A stretch of DNA of 64,000 nt from Congregibacter variabilis (GTDB lineage Bacteria > Pseudomonadota > Gammaproteobacteria > Pseudomonadales > Halieaceae), in NCBI RefSeq assembly GCF_045689235.1, contig NZ_CP136864.1:3596001-3660000 (forward strand), written 5' to 3'. Of this stretch, positions 26,177 to 35,261 are shown one piece after another; within the stretch, counting starts at the first letter, position 1, and each line of letters opens with the position of its first letter. The translations under genes were made by a program, and so were the position numbers. The notes under the pieces were generated by a model. It was not told where the DNA came from and did no database searches. It saw only the letters and a program-made list of their open reading frames with translations.

Positions 26177-27547
26177 ATGCAGTCGGCGCAGCGCCACGGT
26201 GAGGCGCAGACGCAGCGACTAGCTTTGCGTTTGCGTGATCTTGCGTCCCGCGTTCAAGCGCCTGATTTGCTCCGTGAGGGGCGACTCATGCGTATGGTGG
26301 GTATGAAGCTTGAGGCTGAGGGTTGCGACGGCGCTATTGGTGAGCGCTGCCGGGTGATCAGCGGTAATACGCTGGTTGATACCGAGATTGTGGGGTTTGC
26401 CGATGGTAGGCTGGTGCTCATGCCCGAGGGGGACGTATCTGGTCTTCAACTCGGCGCGCGTGTGCAGCCTCTGGGCGAAAGAGCTTCGGTGGCCGTGGAT
26501 GAGCAATTATTCGGCAGGGTTATCGACGGCGCTGGCAAATTTCTCGACGGTGGGCCCGCACCGCACTGTAGCCATAGTGTTGCCCTGCGTGCCAAGGCTT
26601 TAAATCCTCTGGAGAGGCGTCCTATTCGCGAGCCGCTGGATGTGGGGGTTCGTGCGATTAACGGATTTCTGACCATGGGTAAGGGGCAGCGACTGGGCCT
26701 GTTTGCCGGCAGTGGCGTGGGTAAAAGCACTTTACTGGGAATGATGACTCGCCATACCGAGGCAGATGTCATTGTGGTGGGCTTGGTGGGCGAGCGCGGT
26801 CGTGAGGTGCGAGAGTTCATCGAGGATATTCTGGGGCCCGAGGGTTTGGCTCGGGCAATCGTCGTGGCGACTCCTGCGGACTACCCACCGTTAATGCGTG
26901 TGCATGGTGCCTGGCGGGCAACCGCGATTGCAGAGCACTTTAGAGATCAGGGTCGCGATGTACTGTTGCTCATGGATTCTCTCACGCGTTTTGCTCAGGC
27001 ACAGCGTGAGATTGGTCTTGCAGTGGGCGAGCCTCCAGTCTCTAAAGGATATCCTCCATCAGTGTTTTCCTTGCTCCCTAATCTGGTTGAGAGGGCGGGT
27101 AATGGCCCCAAAGGGTCTATTACCGCCGTGTATACGGTGCTGGTGGAGGGCGATGATCACAATGACCCTATCGCTGACGCGGCCCGGGCAATACTTGATG
27201 GACATATTGTGCTGTCGCGTCAGGTGGCGGATTCGGGTTTGTTCCCGGCCATCGATCTTGAGGCATCGGTCAGTCGCGCTATGCCCGGCATTGCCGACGA
27301 AAGTCAGCAGGAGCTTGCTCGAGCACTCAAAGAGTTATACTCGGTCTATCGTCAAAATCGGGATTTAATATCCATTGGTGCTTACGAGCACGGAAGCGAT
27401 CCTAAGATCGATCAGGCTTTGCGTGCCCATGAGCCGCTGCGCCAGCTTGTACGTCAGCCCCAGCATCAAAAGGTGGGCATGGAGCAAAGCGTGAGTGATC
27501 TCCTTAATATGGCGCGCCAACTTACTAATACGCCCCCGGGTAACTGA
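26177..27547 (+). CDS. fliI: Flagellar export ATPase FliI
   Basis: A 456-residue F1-ATPase-beta-like enzyme that energises the flagellar type III apparatus and unloads chaperones. The Walker A loop GSGVGKST is at residues 178-185. The Walker B region lies in DVLLLMDSLTRFAQAQREIG, followed by LAVGEPPVSKGYPPSVFSLL, a FliI hallmark. The C-terminus has SVYRQNRDLISIGAYEHGSD. Its stop codon shares a base with the fliJ start. Confidence 0.97.
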   Translation: MQSAQRHGEAQTQRLALRLRDLASRVQAPDLLREGRLMRMVGMKLEAEGCDGAIGERCRVISGNTLVDTEIVGFADGRLVLMPEGDVSGLQLGARVQPLGERASVAVDEQLFGRVIDGAGKFLDGGPAPHCSHSVALRAKALNPLERRPIREPLDVGVRAINGFLTMGKGQRLGLFAGSGVGKSTLLGMMTRHTEADVIVVGLVGERGREVREFIEDILGPEGLARAIVVATPADYPPLMRVHGAWRATAIAEHFRDQGRDVLLLMDSLTRFAQAQREIGLAVGEPPVSKGYPPSVFSLLPNLVERAGNGPKGSITAVYTVLVEGDDHNDPIADAARAILDGHIVLSRQVADSGLFPAIDLEASVSRAMPGIADESQQELARALKELYSVYRQNRDLISIGAYEHGSDPKIDQALRAHEPLRQLVRQPQHQKVGMEQSVSDLLNMARQLTNTPPGN

Positions 27548-27984
27548 TGGAACTGGATAAATTGGACAAGGTCGCCATGCTCGCGCGCTCACAGGAGAGT
27601 CGCGCGGCGGGTAGCTTTCAGCGAAGTCAGCAAGCGCTTGATCAGTCCGCTGCGCGTCTGTCGCAGCTCGAGCAATTTAAACAAGAGTACGAAACACGCC
27701 TGCAGGCCATGGCGAGTTCGGGGATGGACGCTCGACAGCTGGCTGACTACCGACTTTTTTTGCGCAACCTCAACGATGCAATTAGTGTTCAGGATCAGGA
27801 TTTCAGTCGCAGCGAGACTGAGCTCGAGTCCAGCCGCGAAGCGCTGGTGGATCGCAGCTTGCGTCGTTCCAGTGTTGACGAGTTGATTAATCGTGGTCGC
27901 TTGAACCTCTTGAAAGATGATGACAAGCGCGAACAGCAGCACAGTGACGAAATGAGTCTGCAGCGTTATGAGTCTGGCAGCTGA
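27547..27984 (+). CDS. fliJ: Flagellar export protein FliJ
   Basis: A 145-residue coiled-coil protein, the central stalk of the export ATPase. Nearly all of it is amphipathic helix rich in Gln, Arg, Glu and Ser. It has a LDKVAMLARSQESRAAGSFQ start and an LEQFKQEYETRLQAMASSGM segment in the FliJ manner. The overlap with the fliI stop codon (TGATG) supports co-translation. Confidence 0.92.
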   Translation: MELDKLDKVAMLARSQESRAAGSFQRSQQALDQSAARLSQLEQFKQEYETRLQAMASSGMDARQLADYRLFLRNLNDAISVQDQDFSRSETELESSREALVDRSLRRSSVDELINRGRLNLLKDDDKREQQHSDEMSLQRYESGS

Positions 27985-27985
27985 T

Positions 27986-28002
27986 CTGGCACAGCGCTTG
28001 CT
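27986..28002 (+). promoter_or_regulatory. Sigma-54 promoter of fliK
   Basis: CTGGCACAGCGCTTGCT matches the -24 (TGGCAC) and -12 (TTGCT) consensus with no mismatch at key positions and has ten-base spacing. It begins right after the fliJ stop codon and lies about 42 bases before the fliK ATG. It is the best -24/-12 match I found in the window. Confidence 0.75.
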
Positions 28003-28043
28003 GTAGGTAAGTCAGTAGCGAATCTGGATCTAAAGAGACCGTC

Positions 28044-29666
28044 ATGGCAGACCTTGTAAATTCACCATTGCTGAGCGTTGTACCTGCAGAGCCTGCGGCG
28101 ACAAAAGCCGCTAAAGTTGGCAATTCTGCAGCCAAAAGTGGTGAAAACGATGATTTCTCGCGTGTTTTAGATGGGCAGCGTGCAAGCGATGCCGGGTCTC
28201 AGCGCAGTGCAGATAAATCGTCCTCTGCCACCGATACGGCCGGCAAAGCATTGCCGCCACAAGGGAACGAAGCTGCCGATCAGGCAGGCAATGGGTCCAC
28301 CCTGGCTGCCGACGATAATGCGCCGCTGGCGAAGGACGATAGCAGTGCTGAAGCTGGCAACGTAAGCCCTCGTAAATCTCCTAACACGCTTGTTGGCGAT
28401 GAGCCGGCCAATGCAGCCGCTGGTGCTGGCCAGTTTTCTGCCTCGTTTGATGACTCCCTCGCTTTGGGATCGCGCGCATTCCCCGGTGCTGCTGCGGATG
28501 TGACGGCTCAGCCAGAATTCCCGCCGGTCAGCGTGAATTCGGCAGTCGGGAAGTCGGTTGAGGCATTGACGCTCAACACTGTTGCGGAGTCCAACACCGC
28601 TGCGCCTGCCAATTTAGCATCGAATAAGGATGCGCCATCCACTCAAGCGAGTGCCGTTGCGCAGGCTGTGGCAGTCGGAGCATCGTCAGCCACCAAAAAT
28701 GTGCTCGACGTTACTCGCAGCGATAAACCCTCGAATTCTGGCCTTGCTGCGGGGGCCGCGCTGGGTGCTTCCGCTGTTAACTCAGGCGGAGCGCCAAACG
28801 CTGCATCAAACCCAACGGCCTCTTTGGCCGTCGCCAGCGCTGCAGATGACGCTAATTTAGTTGCAGCACGGGTCGCGTCACCGTCGGCTATGAAGGATAG
28901 CGATGCACTGCTGACATCCCCGGTAGTTGGAGATGCATTGTCTAAAGGCCGCAGCGCTTCTGCAGGGGAGCGTGGGTCTTCGCTGCCGCTTGATTCTCAA
29001 ACGCTCAATCGAAGCACTGCGGATTGGCTGCGATCAGGTATGGGTTCACAAGCTGTGGGGCAGCGTGGCCTGACTGATATGCCAGTTGATAACAACGCCG
29101 AGCTTACTCGTGGTCTTGGGACAGCTCAGCGTGCGGACGGGCCTGCGCCCGCAGCGTCTGCGGTAGCAGGTTTGACGCCAGCATCGAGTGCGGCGAGCAC
29201 CGCTGTCCCTTCGGCTAGCGTGTCAACGAGTGCGATGCCCCAATACTCTCTTTCTCGTGCTCCCGATGATGTTGAGTTTTCCTCAGAGCTTACCGCACGC
29301 ATGAAGACCCTGGTACGTGATGGTGTGCGTGAGGCACGGCTGCAACTGCACCCGGCAGAGCTTGGTCGCCTGCAGGTGACCGTAACTACCGAGGGTGATC
29401 AGACGAAAGTCGCTTTCACGGCTGAGACTGCCGCTGCCCGCGATGCGATTGAGCAATCGATGCCTCGGCTGCGTGAGATGTTGGAGCAAAGCGGGCTGCA
29501 ATTGGCACAATCAGATGTGGGTCAACGTGATCTGCAGGGTAACGGTGAGCGTGGCTCGGATGGGCAGTTCGCCGAGCAGCAGGGCGCGTCCGAGGCGACT
29601 GATGTCGACTCCCCGGTACTTGTGACATCGACGTCCGGGAATGGGCGAATCGATACCTATATCTAG
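28044..29666 (+). CDS. fliK: Hook-length control protein FliK
   Basis: A 540-residue molecular ruler. About 410 N-terminal residues are low-complexity Ala/Ser/Asp/Asn-rich sequence, as usual for the ruler part. The C-terminal Flg_hook domain carries VREARLQLHPAELGRLQVTV and then AAARDAIEQSMPRLREMLEQ with SGLQLAQSDV, the segment that makes FlhB switch export specificity. It has its own sigma-54-type promoter. A second FliK-type gene lies at 44408. Confidence 0.94.
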   Translation: MADLVNSPLLSVVPAEPAATKAAKVGNSAAKSGENDDFSRVLDGQRASDAGSQRSADKSSSATDTAGKALPPQGNEAADQAGNGSTLAADDNAPLAKDDSSAEAGNVSPRKSPNTLVGDEPANAAAGAGQFSASFDDSLALGSRAFPGAAADVTAQPEFPPVSVNSAVGKSVEALTLNTVAESNTAAPANLASNKDAPSTQASAVAQAVAVGASSATKNVLDVTRSDKPSNSGLAAGAALGASAVNSGGAPNAASNPTASLAVASAADDANLVAARVASPSAMKDSDALLTSPVVGDALSKGRSASAGERGSSLPLDSQTLNRSTADWLRSGMGSQAVGQRGLTDMPVDNNAELTRGLGTAQRADGPAPAASAVAGLTPASSAASTAVPSASVSTSAMPQYSLSRAPDDVEFSSELTARMKTLVRDGVREARLQLHPAELGRLQVTVTTEGDQTKVAFTAETAAARDAIEQSMPRLREMLEQSGLQLAQSDVGQRDLQGNGERGSDGQFAEQQGASEATDVDSPVLVTSTSGNGRIDTYI

Positions 29667-29974
29667 CCGGAATCTACTCCTGACAGGTGTCTAGAACAAC
29701 TGTCCAGGACCGCTGTGTTCCAGAATCGTTTTCTCCGGAGACTATTCGTTCTACCATCCCTTCTCTTGCGACAGTGAAAGGGTGCGCCAATGCGCTCGTT
29801 TACTGACGCCTGAGCGCTGTCAATGCGTCAATAAACTGTCGATAGGCACCGCTGTAATTCTATAACTCATTGTATTTATTGTGGATATTTCCACTGGTAT
29901 GGCAATTGCTGAGTTCTCTGCGTGTATTCGTGCGCGGCGGACTTTGGGTTAGCCGATGACACGGGAGAGAACGA
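29667..29974 (+). other. fliK-fliL intergenic region
   Basis: A 308-base non-coding gap that separates fliK from the fliL operon. The only recognisable element is a sigma-54-like site near 29894-29910. The part around 29860-29890 is AT-rich. I see no clear terminator after fliK. Confidence 0.5.
29894..29910 (+). promoter_or_regulatory. Possible sigma-54 promoter of the fliL operon
   Basis: CTGGTATGGCAATTGCT has the -24 GG and a perfect TTGCT -12 element with ten-base spacing, but T replaces C after the GG. It lies about 65 bases upstream of the fliL ATG, in the only large gap before the fliL-flhA series. Confidence 0.5.
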
Positions 29975-30490
29975 ATGGCCGACAAAGACAACTTGAATTT
30001 AGGTGGTGACGCTCCGCAAGCCGAAGAAAAGTCTGGCGGCAAGGGAAAGCTGATCATCATCATCGTGGCCGTAGTGGTTCTCCTGGGCGGCGGCGCAGGC
30101 GCGTTTCTGTTTCTCTCAGGTGGCGATGAAGCTGAGGGACGGGATGCGGTTGCAGAGGTGGTAGAAGAGGCACCCAAGATTCCGCTGTATCTGGACGTGG
30201 AAAAGTTGTTGGTGAACCTGGAGCACGGCGGCCGTACGCGTTATGTGCAGGCCGAAATGCAGTTGATGTCCTACAAGCAAGAGGCCATCGACCAGGCGGC
30301 AAGAGACATGCCCGCCATCAGAGATGGATTAATTACATTGTTTAGTCGCCAGGATTTTGCGGCGCTGAAAACAGTAGAGGGTAAAGACGCATTACGTGCG
30401 GATGCCCTCAAGGCGGTAAATCAGGCTCTGGGGCTTACTCCCCCGGATGCGATTGAAAAGATTTACTTTGAGAACTTTGTCTTGCAATGA
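29975..30490 (+). CDS. fliL: Flagellar basal body protein FliL
   Basis: A 171-residue single-pass membrane protein that surrounds the stators. A short charged N-terminus is followed by one membrane helix (LIIIIVAVVVLLGGGAGAFL). An acidic linker leads to the periplasmic FliL domain with IPLYLDVEKLLVNLEHGGRT and the C-terminal IEKIYFENFVLQ end. It leads the fliLMNOPQR-flhBA series. Confidence 0.95.
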   Translation: MADKDNLNLGGDAPQAEEKSGGKGKLIIIIVAVVVLLGGGAGAFLFLSGGDEAEGRDAVAEVVEEAPKIPLYLDVEKLLVNLEHGGRTRYVQAEMQLMSYKQEAIDQAARDMPAIRDGLITLFSRQDFAALKTVEGKDALRADALKAVNQALGLTPPDAIEKIYFENFVLQ

Positions 30491-30503
30491 TCATGGAGCG
30501 GGA

Positions 30504-31487
30504 ATGGCCAGTGATGACGTCCTGACGGAAGGTGAGATCGATGCGCTCATGGAAAGCGTTGACGATGGCACCTCGGCGGCTGATGCCGCTGACGATGGCC
30601 AGTTCCGCCGTTTTGACTTTGCCGCGCGGGAGCAGTCGCTGCTGCGCGAGTTCACCGCGCTTGGACCGCTCATCGAGCGCCAGGCGGAGATGCTGGGTGA
30701 GGCGTTAGAGTCCGGTTTTTCTATTGAGTTTACGGTTCTTGCAGAAACTCCCGAGTTACTCAGCGTTGCCGATGCAGTAGCTTCGCTGGATCGCAGTGTT
30801 GCCGTTACCACCTCCAGCTTGTCGCCACTTATCGGACCGGTGTTTGCTATAGCGCCGGCCGGGCTGCTTTCCTTTGTCGTTAACGCTTATTTCGGTGGAG
30901 ACAGTCGCTCTGCCTCCGAATCAACGCGCAGTAATTTAACCCCTACGGAACTTCGCCTCGCGGAACGCATCGCTGATTTTCAGTTCGGCAGTATTAGCCA
31001 GGCCTGGGCCGACAAGCTGTCTCTGGAAGCGGGTGAGCTGGCGACTTTAGGTGTGCCGGATCGTCTCGAAATGCTGCCGTCGTCCGATCTGCTTTTGCGC
31101 GTCGCTTTTTCGCTCAGTGCAGGTGAATTCTCGAGTCAGATTAGTTTGATGCTGCCTTTTGCTGCTTTGGTGCCTTACCGAGAGCGCTTTTTGCCTCCGC
31201 GTAAGAAAGATGAGGTATCTGACGGCCAGACCTGGGAGCCATTCTTTCGACGAGAGCTTCCGAGCATTGAATTGGAAATTGCCGGCGTCTTGGCGACGCA
31301 ATCAATTGCTCTGGCAGATCTGCTGCAGTTGCAGCCTGGCGCAGTGATACCACTGCAGCCGCCAGAGCAGGTGAGTCTGAATATTGACAACGTGACGCTC
31401 GCAGAAGGGCGCTACGGAAGTTTTGACGGTGTTAAGGCCGTGCAGCTCCACCGACTGGCCAGCCTGCTTCTTCCACCGGCGAATTAG
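30504..31487 (+). CDS. fliM: Flagellar motor switch protein FliM
   Basis: A 327-residue C-ring protein that binds phospho-CheY. The ATG at 30504 places the conserved CheY-binding segment (LTEGEIDALME) at the N-terminus. The rest has FAAREQSLLREFTALGPLIE, then VFAIAPAGLLSFVVNAYFGG in the middle domain, and a C-terminal SpoA-type domain. The segment after LTPTELRLAERIADFQFGSI is FliM-like. The presence of the CheY-binding motif implies that chemotaxis genes exist elsewhere in the genome. Confidence 0.94.
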   Translation: MASDDVLTEGEIDALMESVDDGTSAADAADDGQFRRFDFAAREQSLLREFTALGPLIERQAEMLGEALESGFSIEFTVLAETPELLSVADAVASLDRSVAVTTSSLSPLIGPVFAIAPAGLLSFVVNAYFGGDSRSASESTRSNLTPTELRLAERIADFQFGSISQAWADKLSLEAGELATLGVPDRLEMLPSSDLLLRVAFSLSAGEFSSQISLMLPFAALVPYRERFLPPRKKDEVSDGQTWEPFFRRELPSIELEIAGVLATQSIALADLLQLQPGAVIPLQPPEQVSLNIDNVTLAEGRYGSFDGVKAVQLHRLASLLLPPAN

Positions 31488-31502
31488 GGCAAGGAGAACC
31501 CC

Positions 31503-31853
31503 ATGAGTGACGAACAAACTACCGAAGCTGTTGCCGCACAACCACCCGAGGAGTTGCAGAGTGCTGCGGCTCCTGCAGTGAGCGCCGGAGGCAAGATCGA
31601 CCTGGATTTGCTCATGGATGTGCAGGTCACACTGTCTGTAGAGATAGGCCGTACCAAGCTGCCCATTAAAGACTTACTGGCTCTTAATCAGGGGTCTATC
31701 GTCAGTCTTGATCGTGGCGTGAAAGAGCCCCTGGACCTGATGGTCAATGGCACACTCATCGCTCGAGGTGAGGTTGTGGAGTCCTCGGGGCAGTTCGGAC
31801 TGCGGCTCGTTGATGTTGTGAGCCCCTCGGAGCGCCTCAAAAAACTCAAATGA
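31503..31853 (+). CDS. fliN: Flagellar motor switch protein FliN
   Basis: A 116-residue C-ring subunit with the SpoA domain: LDLLMDVQVTLSVEIGRTKL, then LPIKDLLALNQGSIVSLDRG and a PLDLMVNGTLIARGEVVESS end. A strong AAGGAG site precedes the ATG. The stop codon overlaps the fliO start (ATGA). Confidence 0.97.
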   Translation: MSDEQTTEAVAAQPPEELQSAAAPAVSAGGKIDLDLLMDVQVTLSVEIGRTKLPIKDLLALNQGSIVSLDRGVKEPLDLMVNGTLIARGEVVESSGQFGLRLVDVVSPSERLKKLK

Positions 31854-32296
31854 TAAAAGTGATTTCACAGTTGCTAGCTCTGCTTCCCCTGTCTCTGGCC
31901 TCAGTAGCACGAGCTCAGGAGACTGTGAGCGATGCGACGGTAAGCGCAGCACCGGAGCTGTTTAGCGCAAGTTATCTTTTTCAGGTGCTGGGGTCTTTGG
32001 TACTGGTATTTGTGTGTCTTTTTGCCGTTGTTTATTTTCTCAAGCGCTTTAATGGTACAGGTGTTGGTTCAGGATCAGCGTTACGTGTCCTGGGCAGCGC
32101 CAACGTCGGACAGCGAGAGAAAGTTGTCCTTATGGAAGTCGGTGGAGAGCAGCTTCTCATTGGTGTCGCACCGGGATCGGTACGCAAGATACACGTGCTT
32201 GCCGAACCCGTAATTGAGGGTGATAGTTCGGCAACAGCCTCGCCGGATTTTGCGGCAGTGCTTCGCGCGGCGAATCCCTTGGGCAGCAAGTCATGA
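31850..32296 (+). CDS. fliO: Flagellar export protein FliO
   Basis: A 148-residue small membrane protein that helps assemble the FliP export-gate pore. A cleavable-looking N-terminal segment (LLALLPLSLASVARAQE) is followed by one membrane helix (FQVLGSLVLVFVCLFAVVYF). A C-terminal cytoplasmic domain contains GQREKVVLMEVGGEQLLIGV, the FliO pattern. It overlaps both neighbours by ATGA. Confidence 0.93.
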   Translation: MIKVISQLLALLPLSLASVARAQETVSDATVSAAPELFSASYLFQVLGSLVLVFVCLFAVVYFLKRFNGTGVGSGSALRVLGSANVGQREKVVLMEVGGEQLLIGVAPGSVRKIHVLAEPVIEGDSSATASPDFAAVLRAANPLGSKS

Positions 32297-33036
32297 TGCG
32301 TTTACTGTCGCTTCTGCCACTGCTGCTGATAGCTGTCCCGGAGGCTGCGTTGGCGCAGACGGGTATTCCTCTGGTCTCAGTGCAGCCCAGCGCAGCCGGC
32401 GGCAGCGATTACTCCATGAGCATCCAGATACTGCTGCTTATGACGCTGCTGACCTTGATCCCCGCAGCGCTGATTACCATGACCTCCTTTACGCGGATTC
32501 TGATCGTTCTGGCAATTCTGCGTCAGGCTCTGGGTACAGCTCAGACGCCTTCCAATCAAATTATTCTCGGCCTGTCTCTGTTCCTGAGTCTTTTCATTAT
32601 GGCGCCGGTGTTTGAGGTTGCCTGGACGACCGCGCTAGAGCCGTACATGAACGAGGCTATGGGTTTTACCGAAGCTTTGGATGCGGCAAAGATACCGTTT
32701 CGCGAATTCATGTTTGGTCAGACCCGCGAAACCGATCTTTTATTGTTTGCAGAACTGGGTGGCTATGCCGCGTTCAATACCCCTGACGATGTGCCGATGG
32801 TTGTGCTGCTTCCTTCGTTTCTTACCAGTGAACTGAAGACTGCATTTCAAATTGGCTTTTTGATGTTTGTGCCTTTTTTGATCATCGATCTGGTGGTGGC
32901 AGCGGTGCTGATGTCCATGGGTATGATGATGCTGTCGCCCATGCTGATCTCACTGCCGTTTAAGCTCATGTTGTTCGTGCTCATTGATGGCTGGTCGCTT
33001 GTCGCCGCCACGCTTGTTACCAGTTTTACGGTGTAG
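32293..33036 (+). CDS. fliP: Flagellar export gate protein FliP
   Basis: A 247-residue membrane protein, the core of the export pore. It starts with a signal peptide (LLPLLLIAVPEAALAQ). The hallmark sequences are ALITMTSFTRILIVLAILRQ, then ALGTAQTPSNQIILGLSLFL and, near the end, LISLPFKLMLFVLIDGWSLV. It overlaps the end of fliO by four bases. Confidence 0.97.
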   Translation: MMRLLSLLPLLLIAVPEAALAQTGIPLVSVQPSAAGGSDYSMSIQILLLMTLLTLIPAALITMTSFTRILIVLAILRQALGTAQTPSNQIILGLSLFLSLFIMAPVFEVAWTTALEPYMNEAMGFTEALDAAKIPFREFMFGQTRETDLLLFAELGGYAAFNTPDDVPMVVLLPSFLTSELKTAFQIGFLMFVPFLIIDLVVAAVLMSMGMMMLSPMLISLPFKLMLFVLIDGWSLVAATLVTSFTV

Positions 33037-33045
33037 GCGCAGACG

Positions 33046-33315
33046 ATGGGTCCGGAAACAGTACTCGCCATTGGAAAGGATGCACTGTGGCTCGCAGTTC
33101 TTCTGGCCGGTCCGTTGTTGTTGTCCGCTCTTGCGGTGGGTTTGCTCATTGGCATCTTTCAGGCAGCGACCCAGATTCAGGAAATGACTCTGAGCTTTAT
33201 TCCCAAGCTGCTGGCGCTTGTTGTGGCGCTGCTTGTGGCGGGGCCATGGATGATTCAGGTGGTGGTTAGCTTTTCCCGACGCCTGTTTTTGGAAATCCCG
33301 TCCCTTCTGGGATGA
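33046..33315 (+). CDS. fliQ: Flagellar export gate protein FliQ
   Basis: An 89-residue protein with two membrane helices. It shows LLAGPLLLSALAVGLLIGIF, QAATQIQEMTLSFIPKLLAL and a final GPWMIQVVVSFSRRLF, all standard. Its stop overlaps the fliR start by ATGA. Confidence 0.97.
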   Translation: MGPETVLAIGKDALWLAVLLAGPLLLSALAVGLLIGIFQAATQIQEMTLSFIPKLLALVVALLVAGPWMIQVVVSFSRRLFLEIPSLLG

Positions 33316-34091
33316 ATCCTATGGTGTTTACGCCTGACGAACTCATCCTGTTGTTTCATACTTATTTATGGCCGTTTTTGCGTCTGTCCGCGATGCTTTT
33401 GGCCGCGCCTATTTTTAGCTACTCCTCGATTTCAGTGAGAGTTCGGGTACTGCTGGCGGTATTGGTATCAGCACTTGTTGCACCGCTATTACCTGTGACC
33501 CCGGTGGTGGAGCCTCTGTCTGCGCTTGGTCTGGTGCTGGCTTTGCGGGAAGTGGCGATTGGTCTGGTGATGGGTTTTGTCATGCAGTTGGTCTTTGCCG
33601 CTGTGGTGGTTGCCGGGCATAGCGTGGCCATGAGTATGGGCCTGGGTTTTGCCATGGCTGTAGATCCACAGAATGGCGTACAGGTGCCGGTGGTGAGTCA
33701 GCTCAATGTCGTATTGGCTACCTTGCTGTTCCTGGCAATTGATGGGCATCTCATGTTGATTACCGCAGTGGTAGACAGTTTTGCCTTGATTCCTGTGGGC
33801 AGCGGCTTTAGCCCTGAAGGCATGTTCTCAAATGTTGTAGCGCTGGGAACACAGCTATTTGCCAGTGCCCTACTACTGGCCCTACCGGCGCTCACGGCAA
33901 TCCTGATGATCAATGTTGCTTTTGGCGTGATTACCCGTGCTGCACCGCAATTGAATATTTTTGCCGTGGGTTTCCCAGTCACAATTATTGCCGGATTTGT
34001 ATTCATGCTTCTGGCGCTCCCTATGTTCATTTCCACCTTGCAGCGTTTTCTCAGCCTTGGGCTAGAGCAAACCTTGCTGGTGCTGGGCTGA
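33312..34091 (+). CDS. fliR: Flagellar export gate protein FliR
   Basis: A 259-residue membrane protein with about six hydrophobic segments that completes the FliPQR pore. Family landmarks are an FLRLSAMLLAAPIFSYSSIS start, ALREVAIGLVMGFVMQLVFA and a C-terminal PQLNIFAVGFPVTIIAGFVF. Nothing is unusual. Confidence 0.96.
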   Translation: MNPMVFTPDELILLFHTYLWPFLRLSAMLLAAPIFSYSSISVRVRVLLAVLVSALVAPLLPVTPVVEPLSALGLVLALREVAIGLVMGFVMQLVFAAVVVAGHSVAMSMGLGFAMAVDPQNGVQVPVVSQLNVVLATLLFLAIDGHLMLITAVVDSFALIPVGSGFSPEGMFSNVVALGTQLFASALLLALPALTAILMINVAFGVITRAAPQLNIFAVGFPVTIIAGFVFMLLALPMFISTLQRFLSLGLEQTLLVLG

Positions 34092-34106
34092 TAGGGAGGC
34101 GCGGTC

Positions 34107-35261
34107 GTGGCAGAAGAACAAACGGGTCAGGAACGCACGGAGCAGCCGACGGAGCGCCGCAAGGAAGAGGCGCGACGCAAAGGCCAGGTGCCCCGGTCCC
34201 GAGAACTTAACACCATGCTTTCTTTGCTGATTACCGGTGTGGGGCTTTGGGTGCTCGGTGCTGGCATGGTGGACGACCTGTTGGCAATCACGAGTTCAGG
34301 CTTCAGTGTGGATCGTGCGGCTGCATTTGATACCGAGCAGCTACCGGTGCATTTCATGCACATGGCTATATCAGCTCTGCTGGCTCTAGCTCCGCTTTTT
34401 GCCGTCACTGTTGTCGCCGCGCTCGCGGGCCCCTTATTGATGGGCGGCTGGTCATTTAGCGTTGAAGCCATGGCTTTTAAGTTAGAGAAGCTTGATCCGG
34501 TAAAAGGCCTTGGGCGCGTGTTTTCCCTAAAGGGATTGCTTGAATTGGCAAAGGCATTGCTCAAGTTTCTCCTGCTCATGGGCGTAGCGTATTTGATGAT
34601 TATGTCCTTTGAACGTCAGATTCTCACCTTGAGCGCTTTGACTCCCGGGGAAGCCAGCGTTCGCGTTGTGACCATGCTTGTTACAGCGCTCATCGTTTTG
34701 AGTTCCGCCATGGTGCTCATCGTGATGTTCGATGTGCCTTTCGAGTTGTGGAATTTCAACAAGCAATTGCGCATGACCCGTCAGGAAGTACGGGACGAAA
34801 TGAAAGAGACCGATGGTCGTCCAGAGGTGAAGCAGCGTATTCGCAACCTGCAAAGAGAAGTGTCTCAGCGTCGAATGATGCAAGACGTGCCCACGGCTGA
34901 CGTGGTGATCACCAACCCCACCCACTATTCCATTGCGCTGTCTTACTCCGATGGCAGCGGAGCACCGAAGGTTGTGGCCAAAGGTCGCGATTTGATGGCC
35001 CTGCAGATACGTACCATTGCAAATGAACATGACGTACCGCTTTACGAGGCGCCCCCGCTTGCACGTGCACTTTATGCAAGCACTGAGGTCGGCGACGAAA
35101 TACCCGGCGACTTGTATCTGGCGGTAGCACGTGTTCTCGCCTACCTATTTCAACTGCGTCGATCGCGGCCCACAGATTATGTGCCGCGCCCTGCAGACCT
35201 TGATGTACCGGACAACTATCAACATCTGATGGATGAGGAGCCAAGTGATGGCGACGACTAA
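34107..35261 (+). CDS. flhB: Export substrate-switch protein FlhB
   Basis: A 384-residue membrane protein that changes export from rod/hook to filament substrates. The charged N-terminus (ERTEQPTERRKEEARRKGQV) is diagnostic. Four membrane helices follow, then the cytoplasmic domain with the self-cleaving NPTH motif at residues 270-273. The sequence after it (YSIALSYSDGSGAPKVVAKG) matches the start of the separate FlhX-like protein at 45535. The start is GTG with a GGGAGG site upstream. Confidence 0.97.
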   Translation: MAEEQTGQERTEQPTERRKEEARRKGQVPRSRELNTMLSLLITGVGLWVLGAGMVDDLLAITSSGFSVDRAAAFDTEQLPVHFMHMAISALLALAPLFAVTVVAALAGPLLMGGWSFSVEAMAFKLEKLDPVKGLGRVFSLKGLLELAKALLKFLLLMGVAYLMIMSFERQILTLSALTPGEASVRVVTMLVTALIVLSSAMVLIVMFDVPFELWNFNKQLRMTRQEVRDEMKETDGRPEVKQRIRNLQREVSQRRMMQDVPTADVVITNPTHYSIALSYSDGSGAPKVVAKGRDLMALQIRTIANEHDVPLYEAPPLARALYASTEVGDEIPGDLYLAVARVLAYLFQLRRSRPTDYVPRPADLDVPDNYQHLMDEEPSDGDD

